Shown here piece after piece: positions 32,236-42,086 of a DNA stretch of 64,000 nucleotides (the first letter of the stretch is position 1; each line of letters opens with the position of its first letter). The translations under genes and the position numbers were made by a program. This DNA comes from Phycisphaerales bacterium (GTDB lineage: Bacteria; Planctomycetota; Phycisphaerae; UBA1845; Fen-1342): positions 1-64,000 of the forward strand of contig JALHJL010000001.1 in the NCBI GenBank assembly GCA_022839625.1. The letters are read 5' to 3'. The notes beneath the pieces were generated by a model. That model was not told the DNA's origin. It saw only the letters and a list, made by a program, of their open reading frames with translations, and searched no databases.

Positions 32236-33540
32236 TTAGAAGAGAGACGTCGGATCGGCGAGCGTTTGTACGCTAGCGCCTGCAACGCCGAGGCCCGCCG
32301 CCGAGGGCGCGACGTTGGCGCCCGCCGGGACCGAACCGCCTGTTCCGCCGTCACCGGCGCACGCACCGCCGCCGCCGCCGGCCTGCCGCGGAGTGGTATT
32401 CACGTTGCCGCCGACCGCACCGGCTGTCCCGCCGCTGATGTCGACCAGTCCTGCGCCCGCAATGACGGGACTGATCTGGTGGACAATGCCGCCGCCGCCG
32501 CCGCCGCCCGGCGCGCTGCCGGACGTGCTCGCTCCGCCGGGGCCACCGCGTGCCGCGAGTGTGCCCTCATTGGTCACGGACCCTGGTGACGCCAGGATGA
32601 TGATGCCGCCGCCGCCGCCGCCACAGCCGTTGCCGCCGACGACCCCATCGGCGCCGATCGTAGCGCCGGCGCTGTTGACGATGGCAGCTTGTGCCAGGAT
32701 GACGAGCGAGCCGCCGCCGCGACCGCCGAAACCGCCGGTTACCCAGTTCCCCGCTCCGCCGCCGCCGCCCGTCAGGCCGGGATAAAGCAGTGAAGCGGCC
32801 TGGACGGCGGGCAGGCCACGGCCCGGGAATCCCGCCACCCGGCTCGCCGTGTTGTCACCGACTTCGCCGGACTGGGCCGTCCGTAGCGAGTTCCCTTGTT
32901 CGGGTTCCAGGTACGCAGGCAGCAGCACGCCGCCGAAGGTCCCCAGAGTCGCGCCGCCAGAGGAGCCCGTCTGGACCACGATCGTGCCGTTGTTGGTGAA
33001 GGTTCCCGTGCATCGAATCACCGCGCCGCTCTCGATGAACAAAGTGACGCCCGCATCGACTGTGAAATCCGTGTACTGGGGGTTCGTATCCGCGAGGAAT
33101 TCGTCGGCGGCGACGACCTTCGCACCGGCGGAGCCGTCACCGAAGATGCGCAGTTGGCCGTCCGCGCCCTGAGGTCCGACAGGACCTGCCGGTCCTTCGG
33201 GCCCCTCCGGCCCCTGGGGCCCGGCTGCTCCGGTCTCGCCCTGCGGCCCTTGCAGTCCCTGTGCTCCCTGCTCGCCCTGCGGCCCCTGTTCGCCCTGTGG
33301 TCCCTGCTCGCCCTGTACTCCCTGTATGCCTTGCGGCCCCTGGTCACCCGCAGGCCCCGCGGCACCCGGCGCCACGCGCGCCACTTCCTCCTGGACAGCG
33401 GCCTGCACGAGCGCATCGAGATCGGCTTGACTGGTGCTGTTGCCGGGGCAACCCGCCAGGCTGGCCAATGCGCAGAGCGCCAGCCCGCACACCACGTGGA
33501 CGCGAACCGGGCGCGTCCATCCCATCGCTTGCTGCTTCAT
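32236..33540 (-). CDS. Collagen-like, glycine-rich surface lipoprotein
   Basis: A 434-residue lipoprotein. The signal ends at lipobox LAGC (about Cys30). A short helical stretch ([18 protein letters not shown]) could trimerise the chain. It is followed by about 24 uninterrupted Gly-X-Y triplets ([18 protein letters not shown] and onward, residues about 60-128), a collagen-like triple helix. The C-terminal 300 residues are beta-rich with glycine clusters ([29 protein letters not shown]), as in adhesin-type stalks. GGGAG upstream supports the start. Collagen-like proteins of bacteria often act in attachment or as surface fibres; the role here is not known. Confidence 0.85.
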   Translation of the reverse strand: MKQQAMGWTRPVRVHVVCGLALCALASLAGCPGNSTSQADLDALVQAAVQEEVARVAPGAAGPAGDQGPQGIQGVQGEQGPQGEQGPQGEQGAQGLQGPQGETGAAGPQGPEGPEGPAGPVGPQGADGQLRIFGDGSAGAKVVAADEFLADTNPQYTDFTVDAGVTLFIESGAVIRCTGTFTNNGTIVVQTGSSGGATLGTFGGVLLPAYLEPEQGNSLRTAQSGEVGDNTASRVAGFPGRGLPAVQAASLLYPGLTGGGGGAGNWVTGGFGGRGGGSLVILAQAAIVNSAGATIGADGVVGGNGCGGGGGGIIILASPGSVTNEGTLAARGGPGGASTSGSAPGGGGGGGIVHQISPVIAGAGLVDISGGTAGAVGGNVNTTPRQAGGGGGACAGDGGTGGSVPAGANVAPSAAGLGVAGASVQTLADPTSLF

Positions 33541-33883
33541 CTTGCGTCTCCCGAACTAGACACTGACACGAATCCAATGAGCAACCAATTGCTCACCTGA
33601 CAAACCGTCCGAATGACTCGCTGGATGTCGTCTCGCACGCGGCGACGGAACGCGCGTCACGCGCTCGACGCCCGAAACCGGTGCCGGGACTGCCGGCCCG
33701 CCACTTCGGCGCCTTCCGAACAACCTGGCCGAACATCCGGTATTATAGTACTAACTTGGTGCGATTCTACACGGAGGGAGGATGGCGAGCGGCGGAGACG
33801 GGGCACGGCCGTTTCGGACAGAACGGCCAGCGGGGATCGGGGCCTGCGGGCGACGGGACGCCGGGAGTCGCCGCGGCGGGCTG
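33541..33883. other. Intergenic region with likely promoter of the collagen-like gene
   Basis: No gene is seen. On the minus strand a perfect TATAAT lies near 33755-33750, about 210 bp upstream of the collagen-like gene start, with no good -35. The TATAAT sits within a near-palindrome (GGTATTATAGTACTAA), so a plus-strand -10 is also possible. Confidence 0.4.
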
Positions 33884-36268
33884 CTACTCGTCGAATCCGG
33901 GCAGGGCCGGGCGACCGGGGAACTCGGGGGACGTTGGCTTGGGCGCCGCGGACGCATCCGGCTTGACGTACTCGTCGAGTCCACGGAGCAGCTTCTCGCA
34001 GTCCGCCTGGCGCATCAGGAAGATGCGCTGCTCGGCGACCAAAGCCGCCCGGCGCGGCAGCTCGCCGGGTCGGTCCGGCGTCATCTTCATCACGATTTCC
34101 TGCCCGTCGTTGAGGCGGATCGTCACGGACGCCGGCGCATCGACCAGGCCTGTCGCCGCGAGGTCGCCGCCGCGATAGGCGCCGTAGGTCTCGGCCCGCA
34201 TCTGCGAGACGTCGCGGATGAAGTCCTCCACCTTGTTCTGTGCCAGCTCGACATACGGGTCGGGGGCGTACTTCCAGGTCTTGTCTTCGCGGACCAGCTC
34301 AAGGGTGCCGCCGGTCGCGACGATCCGGATGCCTGCCACGTCTTCCGGCTTGAACGAGAACAACCGGGCGTCGATCAGCTCGGCGGTCATGACCTTGTAG
34401 ACCGTGGAGTCCAACTCGAACACGTACGGATCGTCGTCCTTGCGGGCGTACGCCGTGTTGTCTACGAAGCCCACGACCAACGAGTGGGGAACAGGTTCCG
34501 GGGCGGGCGCGGTTTCGGGCTGCGTGTCCGCTGGCGGTGCGGAGGGGCTGACATGGAAGTGGATCGATATGACCGGGCGGTCAAGGCCGTAGCGGGCGTG
34601 ATCGCCCTTGGCCACGACCTGCCTGGCGCGCAGCCGCGCCAGGTCGTTGACCAGATTCTGTATGTTGGCAGCGTCGACGGGGGCGTCCGGCGGATCGCTG
34701 AGCTTCCACTGGGGGCCGTCGCGGCTCAGCTCGTACTGCAACGAGCCACGCTCGATCCGGATCGCTTGCAACTCGTCGGTCGAGAACTTGAAGACTTCGC
34801 GCGACCGCAGGCTCAGGGGGTTTACCACCAGACGGTTGGCCTGCGCTTCGCTCACGACCACCACCCCCGGCTCGCCGTCGCGCTGCGCGTACGCGTGGCG
34901 CCCGCTGGCCGTCTCCCCGCCGATGCGGAGCGTGATCGGGGCGACCGCGCCGGCCACCGTGGCGGTCAACACGACGCGGGGTGTATCCAGCCCATACGCG
35001 GCGGGCGCGTCCGGCTCGTCGATATGACTGATGGCGCTGAGGTTGGCCAGCGCGTCCACCACGTCGTTGACGGCCTCGGCGTCGAGCTCCGCGAGATCAT
35101 CGGTGCCCTGCCAGACGCCGGACACCTTCTTGAGGGACGCCGTCAAGTCTCCGGCCGTCAGATCAAGCTGGTTGACATCGGCGGCCTTGATGCGGGTGAC
35201 GCGCGGGTCGCGCAGCTCGCTCAGCTTCGGCACGAGGTTGCCGACGCTGGTCTGCGCGACGGTGGCGACCCACGGGCCGGCGTCGGTCTGGGCATAGCGG
35301 CGCTCGGACTGGAGGTCGGCGAACCCGCCCACGAGCAGGCGCTGTGTTTCGGTAACCGTCTCGGTCTGCGGCGGCGCGCCTTCTTCGGGCTGCGTTTCAG
35401 ACGCCGGCAGCGTCCGGGTCTTCTCGGTGGTTACCGTGATGGCGAGGAAGGGCTCGTCGAGGCCGTAAGTTGCCAGCGACTCGGGCGCGTCGTCCACGAA
35501 GTCGGCGGCCTGGAGCGTGCTCAGCGGGGTGAGGATCTTCTCGCGGATCTTCGCGCGGTCGGCGTGGGCGCGCAACGGCGCATCGATGACCCACTCGCCG
35601 TCGGCGCCGCGCGAAAACTCGTACGTCCGGTCCTCGTGCTCAACGCGGATGCCAGTGGCCTCGTCGGGCCTGAAACGCACCAGGTTTTGCACGCGGAAGT
35701 CCTTGACCTCCTTGTCGTACTGCGGCTTGAGGTCGCGCATGGTGAGCTGCACGGGCTGCTGGCCGGCGACGCGGACGTACGTGTCGCTCGACATCGGCGC
35801 CTTGCCGCCGACCTCCAGCTTGTACTGCCGGCCTTCCTTGTCCGTCAGGGTAATAACGGCAGCGGGCGGCTCGAGCCCGGCGTCCGCGGGGGACGGTCCG
35901 GCAGGCGCGCCGGCCGGCGTGGCCGCGCGAGCCTGCAAGAAGATGATCGCCCGGGCCAGCGCTAGCACCTTGTTGCCGTCGGCCGCGACGTCGAGAGGCG
36001 CTCTCATTCGCCACTCGCCCGGCGTCTTCGTCTCGCCCTCGACATCCACACGCTCGAAGACGAAGCCCGGTTTGCCCGGACGTTCAAGCTCGACGCGTAC
36101 GAGCTGGTCCTCTTTGGGTTGCGGATCGAACAGGTACTTCTGCTCGTCGGCCGGGCGTGGCGGGGCCAGCTCTTCCGCTTCGGGCGACCGCACCGTCGGG
36201 AAGAACAACCAGACGGCGAACACGATCATCAGCAGTACCAGCAGCAGGACAGTCGTCTTGAAGTTCAT
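33884..36268 (-). CDS. DUF4340 protein of the Gld-like ABC operon
   Basis: A 794-residue protein with one N-terminal membrane anchor (MNFKTTVLLLVLLMIVFAVW) and a long extracytoplasmic part. That part is made of repeated DUF4340-type units, each with phrases such as VTRIKAADVNQLDLT, YGLDEPFLAITVTTEKT, YGLDTPRVVLTAT and YGLDRPVISIHFH. The repeated 'YGLD-P' beta-strand header is characteristic. It is the last gene of a four-gene operon with an ABC ATPase, a permease and a GldG-like protein. In other bacteria DUF4340 proteins are regularly found there and are linked with gliding or surface export. Function is inferred from context. Confidence 0.85.
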   Translation of the reverse strand: MNFKTTVLLLVLLMIVFAVWLFFPTVRSPEAEELAPPRPADEQKYLFDPQPKEDQLVRVELERPGKPGFVFERVDVEGETKTPGEWRMRAPLDVAADGNKVLALARAIIFLQARAATPAGAPAGPSPADAGLEPPAAVITLTDKEGRQYKLEVGGKAPMSSDTYVRVAGQQPVQLTMRDLKPQYDKEVKDFRVQNLVRFRPDEATGIRVEHEDRTYEFSRGADGEWVIDAPLRAHADRAKIREKILTPLSTLQAADFVDDAPESLATYGLDEPFLAITVTTEKTRTLPASETQPEEGAPPQTETVTETQRLLVGGFADLQSERRYAQTDAGPWVATVAQTSVGNLVPKLSELRDPRVTRIKAADVNQLDLTAGDLTASLKKVSGVWQGTDDLAELDAEAVNDVVDALANLSAISHIDEPDAPAAYGLDTPRVVLTATVAGAVAPITLRIGGETASGRHAYAQRDGEPGVVVVSEAQANRLVVNPLSLRSREVFKFSTDELQAIRIERGSLQYELSRDGPQWKLSDPPDAPVDAANIQNLVNDLARLRARQVVAKGDHARYGLDRPVISIHFHVSPSAPPADTQPETAPAPEPVPHSLVVGFVDNTAYARKDDDPYVFELDSTVYKVMTAELIDARLFSFKPEDVAGIRIVATGGTLELVREDKTWKYAPDPYVELAQNKVEDFIRDVSQMRAETYGAYRGGDLAATGLVDAPASVTIRLNDGQEIVMKMTPDRPGELPRRAALVAEQRIFLMRQADCEKLLRGLDEYVKPDASAAPKPTSPEFPGRPALPGFDE

Positions 36269-36296
36269 CTGCGGCTACCTCCGCACCATCGCCCTT

Positions 36297-36324
36297 GTAG
36301 CGGCCGGGCTCTGTCCCGACCGTC
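36297..36324. repeat. REP-like palindrome
   Basis: GTAGCGGCCGGGCTCTGTCC continuing CGACCGTC resembles the REP units at 48191, 48848 and 48879. It lies in the 105-bp gap between the DUF4340 gene and the GldG-like gene. Confidence 0.5.
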
Positions 36325-36373
36325 GCAGCCCGTGTGGCGTCCCGCGACCAGCATGGTGACCGGCCGCCGCCGC

Positions 36374-38596
36374 CTATCTTCGTCGTACCAGCCAGACGCC
36401 CAGCCCCACGACCAGCGCGATCGCCGGCCAGAAGCCAACCAGCACCCACGGCAGGCGCGCCGTCCAGGTCTCGTCCAAGCGCGTCAACCGCGGCAGGTCT
36501 CCTCGCGGTCCGACGGCGATCCGGTCCGCATCGCCCGTCAACCAGTGCAACGCGTTGATCAATAGGTCGCTGTTCGCCGGATACAGCGGGCCCAGCACGA
36601 GCGCGTTGCCCCGCTGCTGAAGGCCGGAGGCCTGCGCCAGCGAATCCTCCGCAAAATGCTCGCTGCTGAAGACCACGATGCGCCGCGGTGCCGGCGGCGG
36701 CTCCGCGGCCCCGTCATCCGCCTCCCGCGTGGCCGCAACGGCAATCGGGAACGGCGCGGCCGTGTCCGCCGGCCCGGGCTGCACCCCCTGCCGGCGTTTC
36801 AACTGCTCTTCCAGCGCGCTCAGGTCACGTGCCGCCCAGGCGTCGGTGGTTTTCTTCACTTCGGCAACGACGTCAATCTTCACGCCGGCGGGACGGCTTT
36901 CGGCCGGCGCGACGCGAAGCGGGGCGGCGAGCACGAACGCCGCCCGGTCCGCCGCCAGCGGGGCACCGATCGGGTGTTCGGTGAGCCGGACGACGTCGTC
37001 GGTCGAGATGACCTGCGGTTGACGCCCGGCCGGCACCCACTGTCCCGGCCGCTCCGGGTGCGGCACGAAGCGCAGCGTCAACTCGTCGAACCGCACTTCC
37101 ACACCCCAATCGGACTTCAGGTAGTCGGCGTAGTCGTAACTGCCCATCGCGCCGGGGAACGGTGCGGCCGGCGGCATGAAACCCGCCAGAAACACCGCCA
37201 TGCCGGAGGCGTTCACCGCGTCCAGCACGAGCTTCCGGTCTTCCGGTGTCATGCCCGGCTTTGCCGGCGGGCGCCGCGGGTCCGGCTGTTCGGGCGGCTC
37301 GGGCGGCAGGACAACGTAGATCGTGCGGGCGGCGTTTTCCACCTTCGGCGGCGCCTTCTCCTGTTGCACGTTCCATTCCTGCGTCACGAAGCCGGCCTTC
37401 TCGAGCAGTGCATTCATCTCCTGGTACGGGGCGCGCGGCATCTGCTGCATCATCATGGGGTTCATCTGGCTGAAATCTGGCCGCAGCAGCGGCTGGCCGC
37501 CGTACCGGGTGAACACGACCGCCGTCTTCTCCTTCTGGGTAAGTTGCAGAATGGCGGAGGAGATGGCGGCCTCGCCCACAAACACGCGATCATCGCCGTC
37601 GGGACCGAGGGGCGCACCTGGCTCGGACGGCGGCACCCAAAGGTCCCAGAAGGGGACGACCTTGGCTTCGCGCTCGCTTTCGACGAGCACCGGCGGGCCG
37701 GTGCGCCAGCGCGTCAAGTTGCTGTACAGCTCCTCCACCTTGACGTCCTTGAGGCTCTCGGCCTTTTCGATCAGCTCCCGCATCTCCTTGAGCAACGGCT
37801 CATACCGGCCGGGGGCCTCCTGGAAGAACGACTGCAAGTCCGCCGTCATCCCCGCGATGTTCAATCCGTCGGTGCTCATCCAGATGGATGCGTCGCGCAG
37901 CAGCAGCTCGGCGCTCTTCACCGACTCCCGGACTTCCCGGGCCGCCTGGCCGAAACGCGGAATCTCGCCGTGGACGAGTTCCTGAATCTTCTCCTGGGTC
38001 TGCTGCACGTCGCGCGCGATTTGCCGCAGGTTGTTGCGCACGATCGCGAAGTTGCGGTTGCGGCCCAGTTGCGGATCGCCGCTGGCCAGCTCCTCCAGGC
38101 GTGCGGCCTCGTCCGTCGCCAGCGACTTGATCTGCTCGGTGAGCTCGGCCGACCTGGCCAGCGCGTCCTGGTGCGGCTGGGCCTCGTCCTTGTAAGCCGG
38201 CAGCTCCAGCAGGCGCTGCAACAACTTGTCGGTCGCGCCCTTCTCCAGCGAGGGATCGAGCAGCGCCGTCGCCACCCGCGCGCCGCCGGCCCGCTCGTAC
38301 AAGTCGAGCAAGTCGCGCATCGCCCGCCGCCGTTTCTGGCCGATCTCGTCGCGCTTGTCCGGCTCGGCGAACACGGCGGTGATGCGGATGTCCTGATCGA
38401 GCCCCTTCAGGAGTTGCACGGTCCGCGAGCTGAGGCTGTTGCGGCCTGCGCCGGTGAGATCCGTCTGAAGCCGCAGGCGGCCGGTGACCCAGATCACGGC
38501 CACGACCACCGCCGCCGCCAGAATGGCCTGCACCACCACGTTGACGCCGAAGACCAGCCGGCGCCGCGGAGCATCCATGGAGTTGTTTACCGCCAT
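36374..38596 (-). CDS. GldG-like ABC transporter auxiliary protein
   Basis: A 740-residue protein with an N-terminal membrane helix (LVFGVNVVVQAILAAAVVVAVIW), a large extracytoplasmic domain of the ABC_transp_aux type and a C-terminal helix (WVLVGFWPAIALVVGLGVWLV). Family phrases include SLSSRTVQLLKGLDQDIRIT near the start and a central coiled-coil-like region of helices (about residues 130-260). It overlaps the upstream permease gene by 10 bp and precedes the DUF4340 gene, giving the order ATPase-permease-GldG-DUF4340. Related GldF/GldG systems are required for gliding in Bacteroidetes, but homologues in non-gliders are common. No gliding motor genes are seen here. Confidence 0.85.
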   Translation of the reverse strand: MAVNNSMDAPRRRLVFGVNVVVQAILAAAVVVAVIWVTGRLRLQTDLTGAGRNSLSSRTVQLLKGLDQDIRITAVFAEPDKRDEIGQKRRRAMRDLLDLYERAGGARVATALLDPSLEKGATDKLLQRLLELPAYKDEAQPHQDALARSAELTEQIKSLATDEAARLEELASGDPQLGRNRNFAIVRNNLRQIARDVQQTQEKIQELVHGEIPRFGQAAREVRESVKSAELLLRDASIWMSTDGLNIAGMTADLQSFFQEAPGRYEPLLKEMRELIEKAESLKDVKVEELYSNLTRWRTGPPVLVESEREAKVVPFWDLWVPPSEPGAPLGPDGDDRVFVGEAAISSAILQLTQKEKTAVVFTRYGGQPLLRPDFSQMNPMMMQQMPRAPYQEMNALLEKAGFVTQEWNVQQEKAPPKVENAARTIYVVLPPEPPEQPDPRRPPAKPGMTPEDRKLVLDAVNASGMAVFLAGFMPPAAPFPGAMGSYDYADYLKSDWGVEVRFDELTLRFVPHPERPGQWVPAGRQPQVISTDDVVRLTEHPIGAPLAADRAAFVLAAPLRVAPAESRPAGVKIDVVAEVKKTTDAWAARDLSALEEQLKRRQGVQPGPADTAAPFPIAVAATREADDGAAEPPPAPRRIVVFSSEHFAEDSLAQASGLQQRGNALVLGPLYPANSDLLINALHWLTGDADRIAVGPRGDLPRLTRLDETWTARLPWVLVGFWPAIALVVGLGVWLVRRR

Positions 38597-39309
38597 CGCC
38601 GTGACTCCACTACTTTGACCGTCAGGAACAGGAACAGCACGGCCGTCGCCAGGAAGAAGACGACGCCGTCGAGCTCGACCTGCCCCCGGGCGAACTGCCC
38701 GAAGCGGCCCATGATGTTGAATTGCTGCACGACCTCGCGCTGCCAGCCCTCGAAGCGGCGCACGAGGCTGTAGACCGAGAGCACCAGCAACATGAGGGGC
38801 ATCGCCCCCAGAATCCAGGCCACGGCCTGGTCGCGCGTCAGGCTGCTGGCGAACATGCTGAAGGCCGTGAACGCGATGCCCAGCAGCACCAGCCCCAGAT
38901 AGAGCGCCAGAACCTCACCCCAGTCCGGGTTTCCGAACACTTCCATGAGCAGGGGGTAGATCAGCGTACCCGCCAGCATGATCACGTAGAAGATCAGCGA
39001 GGCCAGGTACTTGCCGAAGACCATCTGCGCGTCCGAGACCGGCGCCGTCATCAGCGTCTCAAACGTCCCGCTCCGATACTCTTCGCTCAGCGTCCGCATG
39101 CTCATGGCCGGCACGAGGATCGTCAGGATGAACGGCGTCCACATGAAGATGTCGCGCAGCGTGGCCGGCTTGCCCGGGCCGAAGGCGTCGGCATTCCAGA
39201 TCGTGATCGCTCCCGTCACCAGCCAGAAGCCCGCGATCACGATGTAGGCGATCGGCGAGCAGAACAGCGACAGCAGTTCACGTTGCGTGATCGCACCGAG
39301 TTTCCTCAT
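38587..39309 (-). CDS. ABC-2 permease, GldF-like
   Basis: A 240-residue membrane protein with six helices, starting MRKLGAITQRELLSLFCSPI, then AYIVIAGFWLVTGAITIW. The cytoplasmic coupling segment MRTLSEEYRSGTFETLMTAP is the hallmark of this permease family. AAGGAGG eight bases upstream fixes the start. Its ATG overlaps the TGA of the ATPase gene (ATGA), and its end overlaps the GldG-like gene by 10 bp, so the three are translationally coupled. It should form the membrane channel of the transporter powered by the ATPase. Confidence 0.9.
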   Translation of the reverse strand: MRKLGAITQRELLSLFCSPIAYIVIAGFWLVTGAITIWNADAFGPGKPATLRDIFMWTPFILTILVPAMSMRTLSEEYRSGTFETLMTAPVSDAQMVFGKYLASLIFYVIMLAGTLIYPLLMEVFGNPDWGEVLALYLGLVLLGIAFTAFSMFASSLTRDQAVAWILGAMPLMLLVLSVYSLVRRFEGWQREVVQQFNIMGRFGQFARGQVELDGVVFFLATAVLFLFLTVKVVESRRWR

Positions 39310-40265
39310 CGCCGGTCCTCCTTGGCCCCTGCCTGCCGCACCCGCGCATCGACAATCGCCTTGACGAAGAAGTCCTCCAGCGACGGGACTTCCTGCCGCA
39401 ATTCGCGGACGGCCCAGCCCCGCCCGGCGGCCAACTCCGAAACGGCGTTCTGGGCGTTGTTGTTGGCCGCAATGTCCAGCCGTGTCCAACCGCCGTCAGC
39501 GGTGGCACGCACGTTCACGATCCCGGCCAGCTTCTGCACCGCGGTGGTGACCTCGGCCTGGGGACCCTTCAGCTCGGCAATTACGCGGCGCTGGCCGCCG
39601 ACCTGTGCTTTCAGCTCGTCCACCGTCCCCGAGGCGATGATCCGCCCTTCGTGGATGATCAGGATGCGCTGGCAGATCGCCTCCACCTCCGACAACGTGT
39701 GGCTGCTGAACAGGATCGGGTGATCGGCCGCCAGCTCGCGCAACAAGGCCCGCGTCTCGCGGACCTGCGTCGGGTCGAGGCCGACCGTCGGCTCGTCCAG
39801 GATCAGCACCTTCGGGCTGTGCAACAGGGCGTCGGCCAGACCCACCCGCTGGCGGTAGCCGCGCGACAACTGCCCGATCGGGCGCGTCAGGGCCTCGGCC
39901 AGCCAGCAGCGCTCCACGGCCCGCGCGATCGCCGCCTCCCGCCGGGGACGGTCCATCCCGCGCAGCTTCCCGCGGAAGTTCAGGTACTCGTACACCCGCA
40001 TCTCGGGGTACAGCGGCACGGCCTCCGGCAGGTACCCGACCACCGAGCGCACGGCCAGCGACTCCTTCACCACGTCGTGCCCCGCGACGCGGGCCGTGCC
40101 GGAGGTCGGCGGCATGTAGCCGGTGAGGATGCGGATGGTCGTCGTCTTGCCGGCGCCGTTCGGCCCCAGGAAGCCCACGATCGTATTCGGCTCGACGGTG
40201 AACGAGATGCCGTTGACGGCGCACCGCTTGCCGAAGTACTTGGAGAGGTTTCGAACTTCAATCAT
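39306..40265 (-). CDS. ABC transporter ATP-binding protein, GldA-like
   Basis: A 319-residue cytoplasmic ATPase. Walker A is GPNGAGKTT (about residues 34-42). The Q-loop region is YLPEAVPLYPEM, the signature is LSRGYRQRVGLADALLHSP, Walker B is VLILDEPTVGLDP, and the switch histidine lies in ILFSSHTLSEVEAIC. A C-terminal extension of about 90 residues follows, as in drug- and GldA-type ATPases. It is the first gene of the operon with GldF-, GldG- and DUF4340-type proteins and overlaps the permease start by 4 bp. The exported substrate is unknown. Confidence 0.93.
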   Translation of the reverse strand: MIEVRNLSKYFGKRCAVNGISFTVEPNTIVGFLGPNGAGKTTTIRILTGYMPPTSGTARVAGHDVVKESLAVRSVVGYLPEAVPLYPEMRVYEYLNFRGKLRGMDRPRREAAIARAVERCWLAEALTRPIGQLSRGYRQRVGLADALLHSPKVLILDEPTVGLDPTQVRETRALLRELAADHPILFSSHTLSEVEAICQRILIIHEGRIIASGTVDELKAQVGGQRRVIAELKGPQAEVTTAVQKLAGIVNVRATADGGWTRLDIAANNNAQNAVSELAAGRGWAVRELRQEVPSLEDFFVKAIVDARVRQAGAKEDRR

Positions 40266-40458
40266 GCGCGCACCTCCCTCGCATTACTTCATTACGGGGT
40301 ACCAAACGCCGGGTTCAGTCCTTTTGCCGGCTGTCCGCCCGGCGGGCGGAAGACGTCGGCACCCCTGCCGCAAGGCGGCCCAACGTACGGCGGTTTGGCC
40401 GCCCGGCGATCCTCCGTGCCTGCCAAGGCCGCGGATTGTATGGACCGTGCGCGGGGTG

Positions 40459-41328
40459 TCAAGATAATGAGCGGCAGCAGCCGGCACCCCAGCCTGCCAG
40501 CAGCGCGCGGAACGGGCCGGGGTCCGGCTCGAACTCGAGGGTGTGAGCGGCGTCGGCCAGCAGGTGTATGTCAGGTGGATGCACCGCCAGCCGCCGGAGC
40601 CACGCGACCGTCGGTGCGTTGCGGACGATTCGGTCGCGCTCCGCCAGCAGCAGCGTTGTCGTGGCGGAGAGGCTGCGTGGCGCGGAGCCCCGCAGGCGCC
40701 GGTCGAGCCGCGCCGACTCGAAGAGGAAGCGGGCCGTCGCATGGGTCAGTTTGAGCGGGTCGTCGGCAATGAACGCGCGGCCCGCGGGGTTGTCCGTGAA
40801 CAGCGCGGGGTCATCCAGCGGGATGGGAAATGCGCGCTGCGGATCGGTGAGCAGAGACAGGCCGATCCGCAGGCGGGCTCTCAGTCCCACGTCCACCGCC
40901 GGGAACACTCCGGGGGCAATCAGCAGAACCCGGGCGACCCTCTCCGGGCGCCGCAACGCCCAGCCGACCGCCAGTTTGCCCCCCCAACTCACGCCCACCG
41001 CCGCGAATCGTTGTGTATCCCATTCGTGCCGCGCCCAATCGGACAGCTCGTCGAGGTCATCCAGCCAGCGCGGGGCCGCCGCGGTATCCCCGCGTGCGGC
41101 CCGGTTCAGCCCGCTGCCGCGCCGGTCGGCGAGCACGACGCCCAGGCCGGCCTCGGCGAGCACCGAGGCGGACCACTCGAACCAGCCCCCATGCGACTGG
41201 ATGCCGTGCGCGTAAACGGCGACCAAGGGCGTGCCCGAGCCGGTCGGCTGCCACACGCGCCCGCGCAGCTCATAGCCGTCGCTGACGATCCAGGAACGGA
41301 ATTGCGGGGGCGTAAGCGGCGTCCGCAC
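40459..41328 (-). CDS. Cytosolic alpha/beta hydrolase
   Basis: A 289-residue alpha/beta hydrolase without signal peptide. Residues near the N-terminus form strands GYELRGRVWQPTGSGTPLVA and VYAHGIQSHGGWFEWSA (oxyanion loop HG). The nucleophile is in VGVSWGGKLAVG, the acid in LLLAERDRIV and the histidine in ADAAHTLEFEP. This is the lysophospholipase/monoglyceride lipase-like pattern (HGxxSHGG). A GTG at 41328 is taken as start; it lies 8 bp after the stop codon of the ACT-domain gene, with no ribosome site, so the genes are probably coupled. The substrate is not evident. Confidence 0.8.
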   Translation of the reverse strand: MRTPLTPPQFRSWIVSDGYELRGRVWQPTGSGTPLVAVYAHGIQSHGGWFEWSASVLAEAGLGVVLADRRGSGLNRAARGDTAAAPRWLDDLDELSDWARHEWDTQRFAAVGVSWGGKLAVGWALRRPERVARVLLIAPGVFPAVDVGLRARLRIGLSLLTDPQRAFPIPLDDPALFTDNPAGRAFIADDPLKLTHATARFLFESARLDRRLRGSAPRSLSATTTLLLAERDRIVRNAPTVAWLRRLAVHPPDIHLLADAAHTLEFEPDPGPFRALLAGWGAGCCRSLS

Positions 41329-41335
41329 GGGCGGG

Positions 41336-41800
41336 TTACAGCTCGCTTTGGTCCAGGAGGCGGAATTTCTTGGAACGCAGGATCGGGATGGCCGTCTGGA
41401 CGTCATCGACCTGGATGGCCAGACACGGGCGGCGTTCCTCGGTGGCCCAGACCGTGTACACGTAGTTGATGTTGACTTCCCCAGCGATCAGGGCGCTGCA
41501 CACGGTGAGGATGCCATGCTTCCCGTCTGGCAGAGGGATTACCAGAATCTCGCTCTCGCTCAGCGCAAAGTGGGCATCGGCGAGAATCTGATGGGCAAGA
41601 TCCGGGTCATCCACCAGGAGGCGAACGATCGCACAGTCGGCCGCGGCATCCACCGAGAGTCCGAGAATATGAACCGGCTCGTCCTCCAGCAGCCGCGCGA
41701 TCCGCAGGAGCTGTCCGACCCGGTTCTCGAGAAACACGGAGAGCTGGCGACAACAAGGGTGATCGCTGTCCTCGGCGGTCTTCAGTGGTTCGACGCTCAT
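41336..41800 (-). CDS. Tandem ACT-domain protein
   Basis: A 154-residue cytosolic protein made of two ACT-like ligand-binding domains. The first starts CRQLSVFLENRVGQLLRIAR with the beta-alpha turn typical of ACT, and includes CAIVRLLVDDPDLAHQIL. The second is GILTVCSALIAGEVNINYVY followed by ATEERRPCLAIQVDDVQTAI. Stand-alone ACT pairs generally sense amino acids and regulate metabolism. The N-terminal pattern resembles 'acetolactate synthase small-subunit-like' stand-alone proteins found in planctomycetes. The partner enzyme is not encoded nearby. The hydrolase gene follows 8 bp downstream. Confidence 0.8.
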   Translation of the reverse strand: MSVEPLKTAEDSDHPCCRQLSVFLENRVGQLLRIARLLEDEPVHILGLSVDAAADCAIVRLLVDDPDLAHQILADAHFALSESEILVIPLPDGKHGILTVCSALIAGEVNINYVYTVWATEERRPCLAIQVDDVQTAIPILRSKKFRLLDQSEL

Positions 41801-42086
41801 AGGCTCGTGAGAGGCACTTGGAACAACGGGATACGCACGACGGCTTTTCCTCCAGATTAGCCCTGGGGACGCCGGCTGTACAGAAGAAACTGGCAATTTC
41901 CCCCATCGTCCCCTCGTCGGCGGGCACCCCGGGGAATCGCGGGCGCCCGTCCCCGGACCTGAGGCGCTGTCAAATCTGCTTGGAGCACGTCTATTCTGCT
42001 GTAGAATGCGGGCGCGCCCCTGGCGCGTCCCGGTCGCCGGCGTCCAGGAGCGCCGCTCGGACAGGTCACGGGCGCCGGCCGCCGGC

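Noticed and set aside
33782..35965. A 727-residue plus-strand protein opposite the DUF4340 gene
   Set aside because: It is the mirror of the DUF4340 coding strand; composition dominated by Arg, Val, Gly with no domain.
40266..40458. A regulatory RNA in the leader of the ABC operon
   Set aside because: Only scattered GC-rich inverted segments, no conserved motif or terminator structure recognised.
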